From: Brevibacillus thermoruber 423 | Lineage (GTDB): Bacteria; Bacillota; Bacilli; Brevibacillales; Brevibacillaceae | NCBI RefSeq assembly: GCF_000454065.1 | Contig: NZ_KE695651.1 | Location: forward strand, 532,855-596,854 | Direction of reading: 5' to 3' | DNA length: 64,000 nt | Part shown: positions 44,994 to 53,127 of the stretch, one piece after another | Numbering within the stretch: position 1 is the first letter of the stretch | Layout of the letters: the number at the start of each line of letters is the position of its first letter | Translations under genes and position numbers: made by a program | The notes under the pieces: generated by a model | The model's input: the letters and a program-made list of their open reading frames with translations, nothing else | The model's database searches: none | What the model was told of the DNA's origin: nothing

Positions 44994-45237
44994 TGAGAAA
45001 TGAGATTGAATTGTTTCGGAAATGAAATTACGGGCCCGTTATGAAAAAACGCCGTACACCGGCCATCACAGCCGAGTCTCGATTCGCGCGGCAGCGCCGC
45101 TTGACCGGTGGGAGATTGAAAGCCGGGTCCGGGACGCCTGCCTCCGTGCAGCGCTCAGCCGTTCGGACAAGCAGGTGACGAGCAGTTGGGCATCGCCGCC
45201 GTTCTCCCTCGCGTTGGTTTTTCATAAAAATCCCTGC

Positions 45238-45267
45238 TTGACAGGGTGTCAATCCCCATACTATACT
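45238..45267 (+). promoter_or_regulatory. Strong sigma-A promoter of the MFS leader
   Basis: A perfect TTGACA (45238-45243) and TATACT (45262-45267) with an 18-base spacer, one of the best promoters in the window. A hairpin CAGGCA/TGCCTG follows at 45276-45297. Confidence 0.82.
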
Positions 45268-45343
45268 TTCCATGTCAGGCAGCACGGTTTGTGCCTGCGC
45301 CCCCTGCAAAAGGGAAACATTGCGTAAGGAGGCAAGAACGATC

Positions 45344-45415
45344 ATGGTAAGTGAATTCGTACAAACAGCCATAACGAAAACACTTCCCGATCGTTCGATT
45401 GCAGCATGGGTCTAG
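45344..45415 (+). CDS. 23-aa leader peptide-like small ORF
   Basis: An ATG at 45344 follows a textbook AAGGAGG ribosome site and opens 23 codons to TAG 45413-45415. The peptide starts MVSEFVQTAITK and ends IAAWV; it has no signal or motif. It lies about 70 bases after the start of transcription and upstream of a hairpin array and an MFS gene of the macrolide-efflux type. This is the arrangement of drug-inducible leader peptides. The size alone would make it doubtful; the promoter and ribosome site make it credible. Confidence 0.6.
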   Translation: MVSEFVQTAITKTLPDRSIAAWV

Positions 45416-45494
45416 TTCGCGTTCCCTTGCCGTCATGGGTTCAGGGATATCGAAAGGCGAGCGGCACAGCCGGAACCATACATGCATGAACACA

Positions 45495-45749
45495 GACGTC
45501 GGGAAGAACCGTGACGTCTTTTTGCGTTCGCGGGATGTCGGGAAGAACCCGGCGTCTTCGTGAGCAGCGTGAGGCGTCGGATAACAACCTGGCGTCTTTT
45601 TGCGTTTGCGAGACGTCAGAAATAGTCCCGGCATCTTTGTGCACAGCGCGAGACGTCGGGAAAAGCCCGGCGTCTTCGTGCGCAGCGTGAGACGTCGGGA
45701 AAAGCCCGGCGTCTTTTTGCGCTTGACGACGTGTTGGACATCCGACGTC
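45495..45749 (+). repeat. Tandem array of 39-40-bp hairpin repeats
   Basis: Six head-to-tail units start at 45495, 45534, 45573, 45612, 45652 and 45691, with a degenerate seventh at 45728. Each unit holds an inverted repeat GACGTCGGG...CCCGGCGTC followed by T-rich sequence (GTCTTTTTGCG in units 1, 3 and 6; CTTCGTG or CTTTGTG in 2, 4 and 5), so each resembles a terminator hairpin. Tails alternate in type, suggesting a two-unit ancestral repeat. There are no unique spacers, so this is not a CRISPR array. It separates the leader ORF from the MFS gene. Confidence 0.88.
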
Positions 45750-45965
45750 CATTCATGCATGGAAAGAACCGCTGCCACTCTTTCCGTCAACCTGCCCGCT
45801 GCAATCGAAACAGTGGAGGGCTGCCCGATCAAATCAACAGGAGTGCGGAGAATGGGCAACTGAACACCGAGCCGGGACGAAACCGGATCAGAGGAGTGAT
45901 CGTCAAAACATGTGCCTGGACTTATCAGACGTACACATTTACCTTGCAAAAGAAAGAGGGATGGT

Positions 45966-47213
45966 ATGACAGTTCAATCGACTTCCAACAGTTCGGCAGG
46001 AGATTTGTTCCGCAACCGGGTGGTACGGACCATTCTGCTGTCGGCGTTATTTCTGCAGATCGGCGTTTGGGTCCGCAACTACGCCATTCTGCTGTACGTG
46101 ATGGAGCGGACCAACGGGGACCCGGTTGCCGTATCGCTTATATCCGTGGCCGAATTTGCGCCGATTTTTCTGTTCTCCTTTATCGGGGGCACGTTTGCCG
46201 ACCGCTGGCGGCCCAAGCGAACAATGATCTGGTGTGACGTGCTCAGTTCGCTTTCCATGTTTGTCGTGCTGCTTACGCTGGTGTTCGGCAGTTGGAAAGC
46301 CATCTTTTTCGCGACGCTGGTCTCGTCCGTGCTGTCGCAGTTTTCGCAGCCGTCCGGCATGAAATTGTTCAAGCTGCACGTGCCGGAACAGCTCATCCAG
46401 ATGGGGATGTCCATGTACCAGACGCTGTTCGCGCTGTTTATGATCCTGGGGCCGCTTGTCGGGACATTTGTTTACCAGCATTACGGCATCGGCGCCGCAA
46501 TCGCGATCACGGGCACAGCCTTCTTGCTGTCCGCTGTCGTGCTTCTGATGCTGCCGCCTGATCGCGACATGGAGGAGCAGGCTGAGAAAACGACTTTGTG
46601 GCAGGAAATGAAGGCGGGATTTCGCTATGTGCTGGGGAACCGGACCTTGACCCTGCTCGGCGGCTGTTTTGCCGCCGCGGGTTTCGCGATTGGCCTGACG
46701 CAGCCGCTGGTGGTTTTCCTCATCACCGAACGTCTCGGCTTGCCGAAGGAGGACCTGCAATGGCTCATGGCCGCCAATGGCATCGCCATGATCCTCGGCG
46801 GAGGCGTGATGATGGGAGTGGCGAAAAAACTCGCTCCACAAAAGCTCCTCGTCCTGGGGATGACCGTCAGCGCCTGTGGCTTCCTGGTGATGGGGCTTTC
46901 CACTGAACTGTGGTTGACGCTGACGGCCCAATTCATCTGCGGACTGGTCATGCCGTGCATCCATATCGGAATCAACACGCTGATACTGCAAAACACCGAG
47001 GCGTCGTTTGTCGGGCGCGTCAACGGCATCCTGAGCCCGCTCTTCATGGGCGCGATGGTGGTCATGATGAGCATCACCGGTTGGTTGAAAGCCATGTTCT
47101 CGCTGGTGGCGATGTTCGAAGCGGCCACCGTGCTGTTCTTCATCGGGGTGCTGGTGATTCTGCCGCTGCTCAAAGGGCATGCGGCCCCGCAAAAAACCGT
47201 CCAGCCGGAATAA
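45966..47213 (+). CDS. MFS transporter, macrolide-efflux (DHA3) type
   Basis: ATG 45966 behind GAGGG is taken as start; 415 aa, about twelve membrane helices. The pattern FRNRVVRTILLSALFLQIGVWV, GGTFADRWRPKRTMIWCDVLSS and the later QFICGLVMPCIHIGINTLILQNT is that of the DHA3 family, which includes MefA-like macrolide pumps and many YkuC/YfiS-like proteins of unknown substrate. It lies about 690 bases from the nearest strong promoter, behind a leader ORF and the hairpin array. Expression therefore probably needs read-through of several terminators. Substrate not proven. Confidence 0.85.
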   Translation: MTVQSTSNSSAGDLFRNRVVRTILLSALFLQIGVWVRNYAILLYVMERTNGDPVAVSLISVAEFAPIFLFSFIGGTFADRWRPKRTMIWCDVLSSLSMFVVLLTLVFGSWKAIFFATLVSSVLSQFSQPSGMKLFKLHVPEQLIQMGMSMYQTLFALFMILGPLVGTFVYQHYGIGAAIAITGTAFLLSAVVLLMLPPDRDMEEQAEKTTLWQEMKAGFRYVLGNRTLTLLGGCFAAAGFAIGLTQPLVVFLITERLGLPKEDLQWLMAANGIAMILGGGVMMGVAKKLAPQKLLVLGMTVSACGFLVMGLSTELWLTLTAQFICGLVMPCIHIGINTLILQNTEASFVGRVNGILSPLFMGAMVVMMSITGWLKAMFSLVAMFEAATVLFFIGVLVILPLLKGHAAPQKTVQPE

Positions 47214-47231
47214 CAAACAGCGAGTCGTGCG

Positions 47232-47270
47232 AAAACGCAGGTACCCAGTGAGGCGTACCTGCGTTTTTTC
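47232..47270 (+). terminator. Terminator of the DHA3 MFS gene
   Basis: A perfect 13-bp stem AAAACGCAGGTAC/GTACCTGCGTTTT (47232-47244 with 47254-47266) plus T run. Possibly bidirectional with the converging mocA. Confidence 0.88.
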
Positions 47271-47272
47271 CT

Positions 47273-47881
47273 TTATGTCGGAGGAAAAGACGTTTCCCAT
47301 TTCTTCAGATCGTCCGGTGTGTCGATGTCAGCGCCCCACAGGGATTGTTCAGCGGGGATCAGTTTCAGTTTCGCTGCGTGGCGCGAAATGATCAGGCGCC
47401 CCCCTTCGTCACCCTTTAAGTCCGAAAACTCTGAAAACAATTCTGCGTCAAACAATACGGGATGCCCGGGTATGCCGCTGTACTGGGGACGCACGATCTG
47501 AATTCCATGCGATCGCCAATCCGCATACGTTTGGAGCAGCTTCCTGACCAACATGGGGGGAACAAACGGTTGATCGGCCAGAAACACCAGCAAGGCATCG
47601 ACCCGGCCTGCCAGCGCTTCGACTCCTCGCTGCAGCGAAGTTGCCATCCCTTTGGCGTATTCTGAATTTTTGATGATTTCTACGGACAAATCCCTGGTAT
47701 GCTCATGAAGCAGGTGAACATGTTCTCCTCCGACGATGAGGATGGGATCAAGCTGCGATTGGATGGCACATTCAACGGAATGACGAAACAATGGTTTGCC
47801 GTGAACCTCCAGGAATAATTTAGGCACCCCCATTCGACGCGACATGCCTGCGGCCAGGATCACCGCACCGATTCTACGCAT
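47273..47881 (-). CDS. mocA: Molybdenum cofactor cytidylyltransferase, MocA-like
   Basis: A 202-aa nucleotidyltransferase of the MobA-like fold. N-terminal AVILAAGMSRRMGVPKLFLEV binds CTP; FLADQPFVPP, PGHPVLFD and KGDEGGRLII-like segments are typical of MocA and the CoxL-associated proteins. It converts Mo-molybdopterin to molybdopterin cytosine dinucleotide, the cofactor form used by CO dehydrogenase and related hydroxylases. Its start overlaps the end of xdhC by 8 bases. Together they run divergently from coxMSL. Confidence 0.88.
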   Translation of the reverse strand: MRRIGAVILAAGMSRRMGVPKLFLEVHGKPLFRHSVECAIQSQLDPILIVGGEHVHLLHEHTRDLSVEIIKNSEYAKGMATSLQRGVEALAGRVDALLVFLADQPFVPPMLVRKLLQTYADWRSHGIQIVRPQYSGIPGHPVLFDAELFSEFSDLKGDEGGRLIISRHAAKLKLIPAEQSLWGADIDTPDDLKKWETSFPPT

Positions 47882-48923
47882 GGATTTTCGTTCGGCCGTG
47901 AAGGGGCCTGCCGCTGCTGCCGCTTCGGACCATCATCAGTTCCGCAATAATGCTGATCGCAACTTCTTCAATCGTTTCGGCGCCTACATCCAGTCCGATT
48001 GGTGCGCGCAGAGGGCCGCTCGACAGAGTCGCTCCGATGTTGGCAAGCATTTCCTGGGTGCGGGACAGGGGGCCTAACACACCGACAAAGCGAGGGTTGC
48101 TTCGCAGTGCGAGCGCTAACGAGGCTTCATCTCGGCGCTGCTGGTGATTCATGATGACCCACCAGCTATCCTGCAAACCTGCAGGGTCCGCTGCATCTGG
48201 TTCAACGACCAGATGGGATGCGGCCGGAAAACGAAAGCCGTTGTTAAAGTCTTTCCGGGGATCTAACACGGTTACATGAAATCCCACTTGCGCAGCGACA
48301 GATACAAGGGGGACGGCATCATGACCGGCACCCGCTATGATCAAGTGTTCATTGGGCCTCATGGTATCAATGACAAAACGGCGATCTCCGAAGGAAAGAA
48401 CTTCTGCACGCGTGCGTTGGAAGGTCCGATCCAATGCGTGCTGCCGAACCTCGTCTGGGAACTGAGCCAAATCCCCCCAGCCATTTCCGTTTGAATCAAG
48501 CAGGACGCGAATACCCGTGGGAATTTCGAGGATCAGGGAAAGGGGGCGATCTTCTTGGATGACGGTGAGGGCTGTTTGCCAGAAGCTGTCCTCGGGATCG
48601 ACAGGAACAATCAAGATCTCCAAGGATCCTTTACAGCCGATCCCCAACGTCCAGAGGTCATTTTCACTCAGATCATACTGTTTGGTAATCGGGAGGTTTT
48701 GACGTATGGCTTCTTTTGACCATTCGAACAGATCATTCTCCAAACAGCCCCCGCTCAATGTACCAAACCTTTGTCCGTCCGCTGCCATCATCATTTTGGC
48801 ACCAGGCTGGCGGTAAGCCGACCCACGTACCTCCGTAATCATCAACAAGCATGTTTGCTGATTGCGCTGCCAGGCTTGTTTCATGTTTTGCAACACATCT
48901 CGTGCTTCTTGAATGCGCGACAT
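47874..48923 (-). CDS. XdhC/CoxI family cofactor maturation protein
   Basis: A 349-aa protein: an XdhC/CoxI N-terminal domain (residues about 15-85, LLMITEVRGSAYRQPGAKMMM and LSGGCLENDLFEWSKE) and a C-terminal NAD-binding-like XdhC domain (about 200-345, HLIIAGAGHDAVPLVSVAAQVGFHVTVLDPR). Family members bind molybdenum cofactor, protect it and help sulfurate or insert it. TAAGGAGG precedes the ATG. It is the full-length type with GAGHDAVPL, unlike the second XdhC gene at 53125. Confidence 0.9.
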   Translation of the reverse strand: MSRIQEARDVLQNMKQAWQRNQQTCLLMITEVRGSAYRQPGAKMMMAADGQRFGTLSGGCLENDLFEWSKEAIRQNLPITKQYDLSENDLWTLGIGCKGSLEILIVPVDPEDSFWQTALTVIQEDRPLSLILEIPTGIRVLLDSNGNGWGDLAQFPDEVRQHALDRTFQRTRAEVLSFGDRRFVIDTMRPNEHLIIAGAGHDAVPLVSVAAQVGFHVTVLDPRKDFNNGFRFPAASHLVVEPDAADPAGLQDSWWVIMNHQQRRDEASLALALRSNPRFVGVLGPLSRTQEMLANIGATLSSGPLRAPIGLDVGAETIEEVAISIIAELMMVRSGSSGRPLHGRTKIHA

Positions 48924-49040
48924 GATCGCTTCCTCCTTACGTCATGAAATAGGATATCGGCAATCGCCGAGAATGAGTACACCCTTCTCTGAGTTTTGTT
49001 TGAATTAATAAAATATTTTGTTAATTTTGTGACGATAGTC

Positions 49041-49049
49041 ATTATAGCA
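49041..49049 (-). promoter_or_regulatory. Extended -10 promoter of xdhC-mocA
   Basis: Read on the minus strand this is TGCTATAAT, an extended -10 with perfect TATAAT. The leader to xdhC is about 110 bases and AT-rich. The 360-bp gap 48924-49283 otherwise holds only the two divergent promoters and an operator-like palindrome. Confidence 0.62.
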
Positions 49050-49208
49050 TAACGAAAATGAGAAATGAACGTTCGAAAGCAGAATGCGGGAGCGGTTGAT
49101 AGCATAACCAATGTGCTGCGACATACCGGATAAACCTGAAAGGTCATGATGATCTAGCAAAAAAATCTGCATAATTAAATTTTCAATATTCTAATGATTC
49201 AGGTATCG

Positions 49209-49217
49209 TGGTATACT
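49209..49217 (+). promoter_or_regulatory. Extended -10 promoter of the cox operon
   Basis: TGGTATACT (TG at 49209-49210, TATACT at 49212-49217) with no clear -35. It lies about 65 bases before coxM. Confidence 0.6.
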
Positions 49218-49244
49218 GGGATTAATTCAAAACAGTCATAATTA

Positions 49245-49256
49245 TTAGAATTCTAA
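49245..49256 (+). promoter_or_regulatory. Palindromic operator in the coxM leader
   Basis: TTAGAATTCTAA is a perfect 12-bp palindrome starting about 20 bases after the expected transcription start. Its position suits a repressor. The regulator is not encoded nearby. Confidence 0.5.
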
Positions 49257-49283
49257 GTCGGTAAAGGGAGGGATTCTTTTTTT

Positions 49284-50150
49284 ATGATTCCAACTGCATT
49301 TGATTATTATTCACCGACGACCGTAGACGAAACGATCGCCTTACTGCAAAAACACGGGTACGATGCGAAGATTTTGGCGGGCGGTCAAAGTTTGCTGCCC
49401 ATGATGAAGCTGCGCGTAGCGATGCCGCCCATTTTGATTGACATCAATCAACTTGACGATTTGCGAGGCTGGCGAGAAGAGAATGGGTATTTGAGAATCG
49501 GGGCGCTGACGAGACATGCCGATCTCGAACAGGAACGGAATTTGATGGAGCGCTACCCGCTTTTATCGAAAACGGCAGAATGGATTGCGGACGTACCGGT
49601 TCGGAATCGGGGGACCATTTGCGGCTCTCTCGTCCATGCAGATCCGGGTTCAGACTGGGGAGCCGCGATGATTGCCCTGCGTGCGGATGTTGAGGTAATC
49701 GGTCCATCCGGTGTGCGGCGTGTTCCGATTGACGAGTTTTTTGTCGACACCTTCACAACATCGCTGGAGATCGATGAGATTGCCTCGGCCGTGTTGATCC
49801 CTTCCCCCATAGGCCGCGTAGGAGCACGCTACATGAAATTGGAACGCAAAGCGGGAGATTTTGCGATTGTGGGGGTGGCGCTGCAGGTTGTCAAAGCTAA
49901 CGACGGAACCATTCTGGATGCCGGTATTGGCTTGTGCGCATGCGGCGATGTTCCCGTTCGGGCCAAAAAGGCTGAAGAATGGCTGATCGGTCGCTCACTT
50001 GACAAGGAAACGATTCAACAGGCTTCGCTCCTGGCCCAGGAAGACGCGAATCCGGCTACGGACCTCCGTGGAAGCGCCGAGTACAAGCGAGACCTGGTAC
50101 GGGTGTTTGTCAAGCGAGGTCTTGAAGAAATTGCCGATGAACTCCGCTAG
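49284..50150 (+). CDS. coxM: CO dehydrogenase medium (FAD) subunit CoxM
   Basis: A 288-aa flavoprotein of the xanthine-oxidase family. The FAD-binding motifs are AKILAGGQSLLPMMKLR (residues about 30-46) and NRGTICGSLVHADPGSDWGAAM (about 109-130). It takes electrons from the Fe-S subunit and passes them to quinone or another carrier. GGGAGGG precedes the ATG. It heads the run coxM-coxS-coxL, the order typical of form I enzymes. Confidence 0.93.
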   Translation: MIPTAFDYYSPTTVDETIALLQKHGYDAKILAGGQSLLPMMKLRVAMPPILIDINQLDDLRGWREENGYLRIGALTRHADLEQERNLMERYPLLSKTAEWIADVPVRNRGTICGSLVHADPGSDWGAAMIALRADVEVIGPSGVRRVPIDEFFVDTFTTSLEIDEIASAVLIPSPIGRVGARYMKLERKAGDFAIVGVALQVVKANDGTILDAGIGLCACGDVPVRAKKAEEWLIGRSLDKETIQQASLLAQEDANPATDLRGSAEYKRDLVRVFVKRGLEEIADELR

Positions 50151-50204
50151 CTGTACGTGCTGGATACAGGTTTTCAGTATGAAACTGGGAGGGACGATGA
50201 TTTT

Positions 50205-50717
50205 ATGCAGATGCGTGTAACGGTAAACGGACGTGTGTATGAATCGGATGTCGAGCCCCGCACGTTGCTGGTCTATTATCTCAGGGAACATCTGAGACTG
50301 ACGGGGGCGCACGTCGGATGTGACACGACAACGTGCGGCGCGTGCACCGTTTTGTTGAACGGAAAGGCGGTGAAATCCTGTACGGTGTTGGCGGTACAGG
50401 CGAACGGCCAAGAAATCCTGACGGTGGAAGGACTCGAACGTGACGGTGAACTGCATCCGCTGCAAAAGGCATTTTGGGAAGAGCATGCCCTCCAATGCGG
50501 GTACTGTACACCGGGAATGATCATGACAGCGTGTGAACTGTTGGAACGAAATCCGTTTCCTACGGAGGAGGAAGTTCGCAAAGGAATTTCAGGTAATGTA
50601 TGCCGGTGCACAGGTTATGTGAACATCGTCAAGGCGATCCAGTCAGCAGGGCGTCAGATGGCGGAGCAAAACAAGGTTCCCAACGACCAATCGGAGGTGG
50701 TTCCCAGTGGCAATTAA
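50205..50717 (+). CDS. coxS: CO dehydrogenase small [2Fe-2S] subunit CoxS
   Basis: A 170-aa protein; ATG 50205 is used, with GGGAGGG 11 bases upstream. The plant-type [2Fe-2S] cluster Cys lie in [16 protein letters not shown] and KSC (residues about 40-65), the second cluster in [15 protein letters not shown] and [12 protein letters not shown] (about 100-145). It links the Mo-Cu site in CoxL to FAD in CoxM. It overlaps coxL by 11 bases. Confidence 0.94.
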   Translation: MQMRVTVNGRVYESDVEPRTLLVYYLREHLRLTGAHVGCDTTTCGACTVLLNGKAVKSCTVLAVQANGQEILTVEGLERDGELHPLQKAFWEEHALQCGYCTPGMIMTACELLERNPFPTEEEVRKGISGNVCRCTGYVNIVKAIQSAGRQMAEQNKVPNDQSEVVPSGN

Positions 50718-53058
50718 TCAATGTGAACTTCGGCCGATGGGGAAATCGATTCATCGCAAGGAAGATCCCCGGTTTATTCGAGGACAGGGGCGATATGTGG
50801 ACGATATCGTGCTGCCCGATATGCTGTACATGAGCATCGTCCGCAGCCCCTATGCGCATGCGAAGATTACCGGCATCAATACTGACGCTGCCTATCAGGT
50901 TCCCGGTGTGAAATTGATCATCACCGGTGAGGATCTGGAAAAGATGAAGCTGGCGTGGATCCCCACCATGGCCGGCGACGTGCAGATGGTACTGGCAACC
51001 AACAAGGTGCTGTACCAATATCAAGAGGTGGCGGCAGTCGTTGCGGAAACCCGCGCTGCGGCAGTGGATGCGGCCCAATTGGTCGAGGTCGAATACGAGG
51101 CGCTGCCGGTCGTAGTCGACCCGTTCCGCGCCTTGCAGCCGGATGCTCCTGTACTGCGGGACGACCGCGAGAAGAAGAGCAACCATATTTGGCACTGGGA
51201 AGCGGGAGATCGGGAAAAGACAGAAGAGATTTTTCAAAACGCTCCGGTGGTGGTCAGTCAGGACGTGCGTTTTCAACGGGTACACCCGTCCCCGCTGGAA
51301 CCATGCGGATGTATCGCTGATTACAACAAGGGGACAGGCAGATTGACCTGGTATGTCACCTCCCAGGCGCCGCATGCGCATCGAACGGTGTTGGCGATGG
51401 TAACCGGTCTGCCGGAACACAAGATTCATGTCATTTCTCCGGACGTTGGCGGAGGGTTCGGGAACAAGGTTCCTGTCTATCCGGGCTATGTGTGTGCCAT
51501 CGTTGCCTCCCTGAAGCTGGGGCAGCCGGTCAAATGGATCGAAACCCGTACGGAAAACATTGCAAGCACGGGATTCGCCCGTGATTATCATATGAAGGCG
51601 GAGATCGCCGCGGACGAAAACGGCAAGGTGTTGGGGCTGCGGGTGAAAACGATTGCGGATCACGGCGCGTTTGACGCTGCGGCGGACCCTACAAAGTTTC
51701 CTGCCGGATTGTTCAGCATCGTGACCGGTTCCTATGATTTTCAGCAGGCGTTTGTGGAAGTGGACGGCGTTTATACCAACAAGGCGCCGGGTGGAGTGGC
51801 CTATCGTTGTTCGTTCCGCGTCACGGAAGCTGCGTATTTGATCGAACGAACGATGGATGTCTTGGCACGAAGGTTGAACATGGATCCGGCCGAACTGCGA
51901 TTGCGCAATTTTATCAAGAAAGAACAGTTTCCCTACCAGTCTCCGACAGGATGGACCTATGACAGCGGTGACTATGAGCAAACATTCAAGCTGGCGCTTG
52001 AGAAAATCGGTTATCATGAACTGCGCAAGGAACAGGCGGAGAAGCGCGCGCGCGGCGAGCTGATGGGCATCGGGATTTCCACGTTTACGGAAGTGGTGGG
52101 TGCCGGTCCTTCCCATTCGTTTGACATCATGGGGATCAAAATGTTTGACAGTGCTGAAATCCGCGTGCATCCGACCGGCAAGGTGATTGCCCGACTGGGC
52201 GTACGGCACCAGGGACAAGGGCATGAAACGACGTTTGCGCAAATCATCGGAGAAGAACTGGGATTGAGCGCGGATGACGTGTTGGTGGAAGAGGGGGATA
52301 CCGATACGGCTCCCTATGGCTTGGGGACATATGCGAGCCGCAGTACCCCGACAGCAGGAGGAGCGGCGGCTCTCTGTGCGCGGCGAATTCGGGAAAAGGC
52401 GAAGAAGATCGCAGCGCATCTGCTTGAAGTGGGGGAAGAGGATGTTTCGTGGAATGGAGAGGCGTTCGAAGTAAAGGGGCTCCCGTCCCGCAAGGTTACG
52501 ATGGGGGAAGTCGCTTTGGCCGCCTATACGAATTTGCCGGAGGGCATGGAGCCTGGTCTCGAAGCCACGTATTATTACGATCCGCCCAACCTGACCTTCC
52601 CGCATGGGGCTTATATTGCGGTTGTGGATATTGATACAGGTACGGGCGCGGTGAAAGTACGCCGTTTCCTGGCTGTGGATGACTGCGGAAACGTGATTAA
52701 TCCGATGATCGTGGAAGGGCAGGTACACGGTGGACTGACGGAAGGGTTTGCCATTGCGTTCATGCAGGACATTCCGTTTGACGAGGATGGAAACTGCCTG
52801 GCACCGAACTGGATGGATTACCTCGTTCCGACTTCGCTTGATTCCCCGCATTGGGAAACAGACCGGACGGTTACCCCATCGCCGCATCACCCGATCGGGG
52901 CAAAAGGAGTGGGCGAATCACCGAATGTCGGTTCTCCGGCCGCCTTCGTCAACGCTGTTGTGGATGCGCTTTCTCCGTTTGGTGTTGAGCATATCGACAT
53001 GCCGATTTTCCCTTGGAAAGTGTGGGAGATTTTGCGTAAGAACGGGGTCACCGAATAA
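50707..53058 (+). CDS. coxL: Form I CO dehydrogenase large Mo-Cu subunit CoxL
   Basis: A 783-aa molybdenum hydroxylase large subunit from GTG 50707 with GGAGG upstream. The decisive mark is AYRCSFR with Cys368, the form I signature whose Cys binds the copper of the Mo-Cu centre; form II proteins have AYRGAGR instead. Other cofactor residues are in [28 protein letters not shown] and [13 protein letters not shown] with Glu737, the expected active-site base. It oxidises CO with water to CO2, two protons and two electrons. The sequence is complete and looks functional. Confidence 0.95.
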   Translation: MAINQCELRPMGKSIHRKEDPRFIRGQGRYVDDIVLPDMLYMSIVRSPYAHAKITGINTDAAYQVPGVKLIITGEDLEKMKLAWIPTMAGDVQMVLATNKVLYQYQEVAAVVAETRAAAVDAAQLVEVEYEALPVVVDPFRALQPDAPVLRDDREKKSNHIWHWEAGDREKTEEIFQNAPVVVSQDVRFQRVHPSPLEPCGCIADYNKGTGRLTWYVTSQAPHAHRTVLAMVTGLPEHKIHVISPDVGGGFGNKVPVYPGYVCAIVASLKLGQPVKWIETRTENIASTGFARDYHMKAEIAADENGKVLGLRVKTIADHGAFDAAADPTKFPAGLFSIVTGSYDFQQAFVEVDGVYTNKAPGGVAYRCSFRVTEAAYLIERTMDVLARRLNMDPAELRLRNFIKKEQFPYQSPTGWTYDSGDYEQTFKLALEKIGYHELRKEQAEKRARGELMGIGISTFTEVVGAGPSHSFDIMGIKMFDSAEIRVHPTGKVIARLGVRHQGQGHETTFAQIIGEELGLSADDVLVEEGDTDTAPYGLGTYASRSTPTAGGAAALCARRIREKAKKIAAHLLEVGEEDVSWNGEAFEVKGLPSRKVTMGEVALAAYTNLPEGMEPGLEATYYYDPPNLTFPHGAYIAVVDIDTGTGAVKVRRFLAVDDCGNVINPMIVEGQVHGGLTEGFAIAFMQDIPFDEDGNCLAPNWMDYLVPTSLDSPHWETDRTVTPSPHHPIGAKGVGESPNVGSPAAFVNAVVDALSPFGVEHIDMPIFPWKVWEILRKNGVTE

Positions 53059-53078
53059 AAAGGAAGTCCTGCGCATGA

Positions 53079-53127
53079 GAGGAGGATGGTCTGACGGGGG
53101 ACTGCTCCCCGTCAGACACCCGATATG
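53079..53127 (+). promoter_or_regulatory. Ribosome site bridged to the start codon by a hairpin
   Basis: A GAGGAGG site (53079-53085) lies 39 bases before the ATG at 53125, far too distant. Between them GTCTGACGGGG (53089-53099) and CCCCGTCAGAC (53107-53117) form a perfect 11-bp stem with a 7-base loop and no T tail. Once folded, the effective spacing is 10 bases. No nearer ribosome site exists. Confidence 0.6.

Noticed and set aside
45495..45749. CRISPR array
   Set aside because: Units are directly adjacent, with no unique spacers, and no cas genes are nearby.
45275..45949. A 224-aa minus-strand open frame with repeated PGFSRRL-like peptides
   Set aside because: It is only the translation of the hairpin repeats, has no ribosome site and spans the promoter and leader ORF of the opposite strand.
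50707..53058. Xanthine dehydrogenase or form II (CoxL-like) hydroxylase
   Set aside because: The AYRCSFR motif with the copper-binding Cys is specific to form I CO dehydrogenase.
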